Origin: Mauremys mutica
Taxonomy: Eukaryota; Chordata; Testudines; Geoemydidae
Assembly (NCBI RefSeq): GCF_020497125.1
Contig: NC_059072.1
Coordinates: 304,562,781-304,626,780, forward strand
Length of the DNA: 64,000 nucleotides
Reading direction: 5' to 3'
Positions 52,401 through 61,400 of this stretch are shown here, piece after piece; the first letter of the stretch is position 1, and each line of letters starts with the position of its first letter. The position numbers and the translations under genes were made by a program. The notes beneath the pieces were generated by a model. It was given only the letters and a program-made list of their open reading frames with translations. It did no database searches and had not been told where the DNA came from.

Positions 52401-55400
52401 CTACTCTTGGAACTGACTCCCACTACAGTAACTCTTCACTTAACGTTGTAGTTATGTTCCTGAAAAATGCGACTTTAAGCGAAACGATGTTAAGCAAATC
52501 CAATTTCCCCAAAAGAATTAATGTAAATGTGGGGGTTAGGTTCCAGGGAATTTTTTTTCATCAGACAAAAATATATACACACACATACACACAGTATAAG
52601 TTTTAAACAAACAATTTAATACTGGTACACAGTGATGATGATTGTGAAGCCTGGTTCAGGTGGAGGAGTCAGAGGGTGGGATATTTCCCAAGGAATGCCT
52701 TACTGCTAAATGACGAACTAGCATGAACTCTACAAGGCAGCAGGAATGGAGGGAGGGAAGACAGCTCGCAGACAGAGACAGAGAGAGAGATGTGCATTTC
52801 CCCTTTAAGTACACTGCCTTGTTAATTAGATCAGCTTGCTGAGACCACAGCTGCTGCCAGCAAGCTCCCTCAGTCCTGAGCCCTGTCGTGTGTCGTTCCC
52901 CCCCGCCCCGCTCCATGGAAGATGGAGTAAGTGGGGTGCAGGGGGACACTCTGACATTAGCCCCCCTCTTCCTCCCCTCCTCCCCACACAGCAAGCAGGA
53001 GTCTCGGGGAGCAGCTCCAAGGCAGAGGGCAGGAGCACCACATGGCAGTGGGGGGAGGGACAGCTGCAACTGCTAGCCTGCTGGGCAGCTGCTGCACAGG
53101 GAATTTAGGGGAGCAGGGAACTGATAGGGGGGCTGCCGGTCCACCCTGGTTCCAAGCCCCCACCAGCTAACTGCAACGGGCTGCTCTTCCTGAAACCAGT
53201 GGACAAAGCAGACGGCTGCCAAACAGAGCATTGCACAACTTTAAACGAGCATGTTCCCCAATTGATCAGCATCGTAACAACAAAACAACGTTAACCAGGA
53301 CGACTTTAAGTGAGGAGTTACTGTATGTGCAACCAAGCCATCCACACACACAATAAGTTATTTTGTGAAATTTCCCAGTATCAAGCCCCCAATTGGAATT
53401 TGTTGGCTCATACTCACATTTGAGCTGCTCTAAGTATTATACCTGTCTAAATCAGATGGTAAACACAGGGATCTTGTCCCATTATTCATAAAACATTTTG
53501 CATACACTTACTTACACTTGCATACAAAATAATTTCATACAAATATCTAGGAACATAGGATAGCCATATTAGATAAGAGCAGTTGTCTTCATAGTCCAGT
53601 ATACTTTCTCTGAAAGTGGCCAGGAAATAGATATGTCCAAGGAAGATGCAAGAATCCCCAGAATGGACAATTATGGAATATCCAGTCCATATGAGAAGTT
53701 TCTTCCTAATTTCAGGCAGATATTGGTTAGCTGAAGCATGAGGATTTATATCCCCTCTAAAAAAAGTTTTTTCCTGTCTAATGCAACTGTCTAGTCCTTT
53801 TATGAAACACACTAAATTCTTGGACTGTGCCTTATGGCAATGAGTTCCCCAGGTTAGTTACATGTACTGCAAGAAAATTTCCTTATTTTTACATTTGTTG
53901 TCTTTTAGTTTCATTGGAATACTCCGTGTTCTTCTAGTATGAGAAAGTGTAAACAGGAGTGCCTAATTTACATTCTATTTACCGTTCATTATCATATACC
54001 TCTATCACGTCCCCGCTTATTTGGCTCCTCTCCGAACAGTGCCATTCTCACCTCATTGTTCACCTTCCAGACATCATCATCTTCTATTATATCTTCTTTC
54101 AAATGGGGTGACCAGAATAAAACAGTGTTTCAGATGAGGGTGGACTATTAATTTACATCATGGCATATTTTAAGAATTATTTTCTATTCCATTACTTATA
54201 CACCTTAACATTTGTTTGCTGTTTTGACTTCTACTGCACATTGAACCGATGTTTTCATTGAGCTATCCACAATAATCCCAGGTCTTTTTCCTGAGTGGTT
54301 ACAATTACTTTAAACCCAGTAATGTGAATGAGTGCTTTAAGGTACTCCCTTTAATGTGCATTACCTTGCATTTGTTAACACTGAATTACATCTGTCATTG
54401 TACTGACCTAAAACTGCTTCCTTTTTAGGTCCCTGTGAAATTCCTCATCATTGTCCCTAGCTTTGACTAACTTAAATATATTTTTTTTTTATCTTCTGCA
54501 AATTGTCTTCTTACTGTTCAACCCTTTCTCCAGAATCTCTTTGGAGCACCCCATTGTGGAAAACTGACCACTTCTTTCTTTCTTTCTGTCTTCTGTCTTT
54601 TGGCCAGTTTCTAATCACACCTTGACTGTTTAGTTCTTTCAGAAAGCTTTTGTTTCAAGAGAGGCTACTCAAGTCCAATTTATGTCAATCAGTTCTCCTT
54701 TAGCTGCTATTTTGTGGACAAGTTTCAATTCTAGTAGAATAAAGAAGAACAATTTTAATTGACAAGAGCTGTGCTCATTTTTCCTATCATATCATGTTCC
54801 AAAAAGTGTTTCATAACTATCTTTAATTATTTCAAAATAAAGGTTACTTGTTTTTGATTCTCACCTTCACCTCTAGATCTTTAGGGGGAAGGAAAAAAAA
54901 GAAACCCAATTATGCGACCATTCAATCCTTTGGAATAGTATCTATTATAATAAGACTGTATATTTTCGTTAACAACTCAAGTCACTTCATTCTTCCTTGA
55001 GAACTCTTGGTTGTTTATTGACTGGTCTTGGTGACCCATTGCCCTTTATCAATTTGTTCCAGCACCACCTCTTGACAACTCATTCTGTGAGTTTGCCTCA
55101 TCTTTAATATACCTGAAGAGAGCAGCTATCTCCCCAACATCACTTGTGGTGAAGACTGATGCAGAGGAACAGTTTTGCTTCTCTGCAAAGTCTTTATCTT
55201 CCTTAATTGCTCCCTTTACTCACTGGTAGTTCAGTAGACCCACAACTTCTCTTGCAAGAATCCTGCTTTTGATATACTTAAAAGATTAGCTTGGGTTTTT
55301 TGTTTGTCTCTCTTCGGTTACTACAGGAATAGCAGGAATAGAACATTATGGCTGCCTAGTTAGGTGCTAAAAAATGTGCATGTTAAGGTTGCACACAGCA

Positions 55401-58400
55401 ATTAAGTCATAATACCTTTTTATTCATGGGAAAAATACACTTTTCCCACTCTCCTTGTACTCAAGAACTGAACCGTTTTTTCTCAAACTTAAATAAAATC
55501 ACCTTAGTGTAGAGAGTTGACAGCACTGAAAATTTCAGCAAGTTATCAGCAACTGAAAACGAGGTTAGAATGGAAACCATCACGTAACTTTAGTGACAGC
55601 AGTTCCTGCGGATTCCTTTATAGCAGTCTTTCAAATTTCCACTTACATGCAGCAAGTTGGAACAGACCCAGAAGAGAAACAATGCCAATAATGCTCGCAG
55701 AATTCAAAACATTCCTTTAAAAACAGAAAGGTTTTAGCCCTTACGGTTGTGAAAAATTTTTAAATACTTAAAGAGTAAATCAATGTTGCAGCTGTCATCC
55801 AATTGCAGAGGAGCTCTACCAACTTTGTCTCTCTTCAATAGCAATGTCAGTGGAGAAGGTGAAACAGACTTTGCTGAGAAAAAAATTGTTTGGAGGGGGT
55901 GGGAAGGCAGAGAACAAGAATTGGTGAATTTGTTGCAGAGATAAAAACTGATGAACTAGAGTGAATGAAGGGAGAATGGAGGGGAATTAATACATGGAGT
56001 AGTGACTACATGGGCTTATAAAGGGGGTGTTTTCTGATAAGCAAGATGGAGTTGGGGGTGAGTAACAAGTTGTGTTATAATGCGAATAAGGGTAGGTGCT
56101 TTATACATGTCAGTGTTTAAAGTAAAAATGAGCTAGTAAGTGTTTGCTTGGGCTGGTACATCTTATTGACAATTTCAAAAGGTTCTGCTATATAGTTAAA
56201 TAGCTGCCAGTTTCACTCCAGAGGTAGCTGAATGTCAAAATTTTATAATACGCATTTCAGCTTGTGGATTTTGTAAAGAATTCAGGTAACTTTCATGACA
56301 AAGTACTATACAGATGGAAAATAATATTAAATACTGTAAGGCAACTAAATATTAAATTAAATATTTTATAACACATTATGTTATTTATTTAATATTAAAC
56401 AATTCACAATGACCATGTTTCTAGGACACACTAACCTACTCCTACTGAGGGAGGCTGGATATTCCATGCACTCCATTCTTACCCTAACGGGAGAGGACGA
56501 TTCCTCTGTATTTCTTTTCTGTGGCTCAGCCTCCACGTCCTGACGCTTGTTCTTCATTCTCTCCCGAAGATCCCCAGTGGGCCTTTCTGGTGACCTGTAT
56601 AAGGCAGAAATAGATATGATGTAGCTGCTTCCTTTTAAGGAAAAGGACACTCAATTTCCTTTACTGATTTTTGTAACTAACTTTTATAGAAAAATTTGTT
56701 GACAAAATTTGAGTTAAGTAATTCAGCCATGATGCCTAAGAGCCCCACCCAGCAAAAGTGAGGAAAACTAATGAAATCTTAATGGGTTTGGTGTTACTAA
56801 ACAGCTTTTGGAAATTAAGATCATGTAACAGCTTCCTAGCAGTCAAGAAAGACTGATCTTCAGGAATGGGTTATTTTCTCACTGGAAGCAAAATGACTTG
56901 GCACAATATTGTATTACTAGTCCAATTAAACTGACATATGCAGGGCAGAGTGCAGCTTATAACTCAGATGCAGCATCACTTTCACAACTGTATTCAAAAT
57001 CCCAACCAGGCCGACTATGTCTGCCTTTCCTCAACTATTGTCTAGCTCTCGTTATCGCACTCATGACCCACTAAACCCTTCCAGTTATCTCTGGCCCTGT
57101 ATATATTCAAAGATGCACTAGATTTAAAAGAAAAATCATACCTTTATTTAAACCCAGTGCAAAATCTTCTGTGAACACATTAAGAGCATCCACAGGGAGT
57201 CTGCACTGGTTTAACTAAATCTTTGTTTAAACAGATTTAAAGTTAAACAAGTGCAACTCTGAACATAGATAAGGCCTTTGAGCAGACATCATTCAAAATT
57301 GCCACTCACCCATAGCGTTGGCCTTTTTGCCAAACAAAAGGAAGCCTACCTGAATTCAGGTTCCAACCTCCTGCACCCTAAGGCCAGGACTACTTGCAAT
57401 TTTGTCTTGGTATAACTATCCTGATCAGGTGTATGATTTTTTTTTTAAACCTGAAATAGTTATAGCAGTACAACTCCCCTAGTTCAAATGTGCTATGGTA
57501 TAGAGGTGCCTTATGCCAGTATAGCTTATTTCCCCTCTTAGGGAATATCTTGTATCAATATAAGGCACGGCCTTTCAAGTTAAAAGCCATCTATTGTTCT
57601 CACCAAATAAACCTAGCTGAATACTGAGCTGTGTGTATCTGCAATGGCTCTTAATTCCTCCTGCAGATTCTCATCTCAGATAATTCTATAAGGTTATTAG
57701 CTTTATATCTTTATCAGTGTAGCTATAACTAAACTGGAAGATACTGATGAACTACTAGCTCCAGGAAACCTGTCTGATATTTGAAATAATGAAACTTCCA
57801 TTTGTTTCAGGACAGCAGTTTTCAACTGGTGGTCTACAGACCCCTTGGGGCCCACAGAGTATGTCTAAGGGGTCTGCAAAAGGTGATGATGAAAATAAAG
57901 TTTCAGATCCCAGAAAAGGTATTCCATTGTTCTCATTAATCAAAACTATATGACTAACCCTACTGACAGGTCAAAACCCAGAAGTGTTGTTACCCCAGAA
58001 GTCCACAGGTTAGCATCCTTTCTCACGCTGCATCAAATGCCATGCCAAGCTCATGCAACATTTATAGTTGATTTCTGTTCAGCCAGTTTTCAGTCTAAGG
58101 TAGGGGACCACAGGTTGAATTTCCAAATGGGTCTACACCTCCATTTGAAATTTTTTAAGTGGTCCACAAATGAAAAATTGAAAACCACTATTCAGGGCAT
58201 TTGTTTTTTCCAAGAGGGATTTGTGCTGTCATTAGGAATGATAGATTTCTATATTTTGTGCTGGGTTGTTTCCCCATTATAGAATACGTCTATTTCCTGT
58301 ACATGCAGCTATTTAAGAAAAAAATAAAATTTGTTTCTACTTTTAAAAATTGCTGGTTTGAAGCCTTGTTATTTATGTTTCAATTTCCTCTTCTGCAATA

Positions 58401-61400
58401 TTTTCCATCATTAAAATGTTAAACATGGCCATAAGGTACAATCTTAAAGAGATCCAATAAAAAGGACAGAGACTCCTATTTATCCTCCTCCTGCTTTTAA
58501 ATATTTAACGTGCAGTAAAATTGTACACACGTCATTTTCAAGTCAGACGAAAGGTTCAACAGTAACGGGTTTTTCCATCTGCTCTTTCCCAGCAGTACTA
58601 ATCAACAAAATACCCTGCACAAAAATATAATTAAAAGTCACCTTCCTAGCATTCATACTTGCACCATATTTTAAATTTATAGTTTTAAGTAAATTATAGC
58701 TCATTTTTAAAAGTAATTTTAATCCTCTAAAAAAAGTTCCTTTGAGCTGTATCAATATTTCTTCAAAGATGCTCAATATGCTACTTGTTCCCTCCACAAA
58801 TAGCATTCAGCATTACAAAAAGTGGTATTTCTTTAATGTTCTTTGTGTCTATTTTATTTAAAAATCAGTTCCATCAAAAATCCCAAACTTGCTACACGAA
58901 GGAGCAGGATTTGTGGAATTGACCAAATTTCATTTACATGGCCGAGGGATTACATATATAATCTAAAGATGACATACTTTGCCCCTAGAACACTGGTTGA
59001 AGCACTGTTCTCATAATACTCTCTGTGGACAAATCAGAAAAGCAACAGAACCTAGTGAGAATGCAACTCATGTACCAGCCAACAGAAATAATCTGATGCT
59101 ATTGGAATGCATAGGGCTTTCTCCTTAAGTTTCAGGATAACTGGAGAAACCCACCAAACCCACCACTCTCAATACACATTTCTAAATTGGAAAAAGCTGG
59201 AAGCCAACAACAGCTCAATTTATTTAGGCATTATTCAAAACTACTTTAAGATGAGGAAGGCCATCAGGAAATTAGAAGCAGAAAAAAGCACTGTGTGGCT
59301 GTCATATTTTATTGCTCTGGGAGATAAACACGGAGGTGAAATAAAGGAAAACCCTTTCCCCCTGCAAATAATAAAACAACATAAAGACAGTAGAAATAAC
59401 TAATTTGGTGAAACTAAGTTAATAGGTTTACTCCTTAGCAGGTGGTTGCTTAGGAGGCATTGGCTGGTTTGGGTACTTTGGTTTAGGGCACAGAAAAAAA
59501 CCTCCATAAACTGACTGGAATTTTCTAGTAAATTTTCTGCAGCTGTTTCATCTGGTGCACCGGAAGTTGTTTCTTTTAAATAATGTTTGCTCCTTTAAAA
59601 GGTCTTAAGTTTTCTATATACTACACAAGACAGAAATTCCTGCATTATGGACACTAAATGTAAGGTTTTTAGTTCCACGGGTGATTCCAATTAAGTGTGC
59701 ATGTTATAGTATACAAAGGACTCTACAGCTGTCTCCAGTAACAATTTTAAACAGAAATTCCTAACAAAGTACCCTTTAGTAAGCCTGTATTTTCTCCAGG
59801 GACTTTTACATAAGATACACAGATGGTCCATATTTTAACTGTGTCTACACTAGAGAATTTCACCATATCAAGGTTTCACGTTGCAGCTAAGCACTTTTAG
59901 CACCATTACTTCCTGCAGCAGTTCAACATGTTAATACTACGCAAACCAAGCTGCGTAAACCAGTGCACGTGTCCACTCGCAACAGTCCTTCCAGTTGTTT
60001 TGGGCACCATTATGGCACCTATCCAATAATGCAAGCAGTTTGATTTTATATATAAACTACACACAGACATCCACAGTGTATATTTATATATAGTGTATAT
60101 TCTATGTGCACATATTATGCTTGAGTGGTCGCGAGACCGTAATTAAGATTGCATCAGTTTTCAGTTCATCTCTCTCTTATTAGTTGTGCCTCTCAATACA
60201 TCATACACATATTTGTACCTGTTAACCTTATGCTGTATTTGGTTTCATCAGTGCTTTGTTCCAACAATTGTTTCAAGTGGTTTTGTACAGTGTGCATAGT
60301 TTGCGATGAGCGTGAGCTGTGCCTTCAAACAACTCTATGACAACAATATTGCAGAAGGCAACCAGATCTCCCTACACTTGCTGATGGCGCTATGTGCCTG
60401 GATTCCTCTGTAACAATCCAGGATACAGAGAAAAGACATCTCTCCAGGCAAAATAATGAAGTCCAGCCAGTCACCTTGTACTTCATGCCCCAACTCATGA
60501 AATGAGCCCTCAAGAAGGTGTACCAGACATCAGGTAGTATATAAGGAGTGCCAAACAACTGGTTACTGAGGTACCATTAGCAGGTAAGTAAAGAATTAGG
60601 ATTCAATTTGGGATTGTGGAGTAACTCTGATGTCTCAGAGACAGAGCTCAGGCAGCTGTCTATTGTGATGCCATCCTTGTCCCCCAGTAACGAACATCTA
60701 GTAATTTATTGATGTGTTGTTAAATTCTTAATTTTCTCAAGAGGAATGCAGTGTGTGTGTGGATGTGTCTGTCTGACGATCTATTTTATATTGTGTTTGT
60801 CATGAACAGACCAAGACCCACGGGAAGAGAACAGGGAATGTTAAAGTTCAAATAAAGTTTTATGTTAATGTTTCTGAAGTTTGAAGAAGCTAAGAAGTGT
60901 CTTGTTTTCCTACCGTAGGAGGATGGCCTGAATTGCGAAGGGTGTAATGGTCAGGACAGATATATTAAGTATCACTGTGGCTTCTTTTGGGCAGGCCTGG
61001 AATTGGAGGGGCAGGGACAGATGGCAATGTTTTCTGCTACCAAAGTTGCTTGCAAGACAATCATGGGACTACACTGAGAGGATCAACTGACCCAGTACAG
61101 CCATAACATCTGGGCTTCCCAGATACTGTAGCACTGAATATCTGAGCTGAAATAGTGCAGACAGAAGCATTTACAAGACTTACTTGGAGACAGTATAACT
61201 GTACGGGTTCTTGGAACAGATGTTCCCTGATACAAAATGGTACAGAAGATGCCAACATTCTTTAGTGTAGAACAGACACTTTTGTGCCTTGCTAAGACCA
61301 ATGGATGAGTTAAAGCAAGCTTCCAAATGCTCTGGTTGCTCACTTATCCAAAGTTCTGAATCAGTAAGCAGCAAGCTATGCAATTTGACTTTCATATAAC

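Larger units (their letters stand above)
48119..56482 (-). other. ZC3H13 intron 4, longest intron
   Basis: 8364 bp and the most repeat-laden intron: CR1 pieces, a palindromic MITE, a GC-rich hAT-ended repeat, a MIR, a Tigger-like element and a long CR1/L3 fragment. About 55350-56480 shows nothing recognised. Confidence 0.75.

Noticed and set aside
60325..60558. 77-residue minus-strand frame in intron 3
   Set aside because: No known domain, no splice or start context, and an AT-rich intronic setting.
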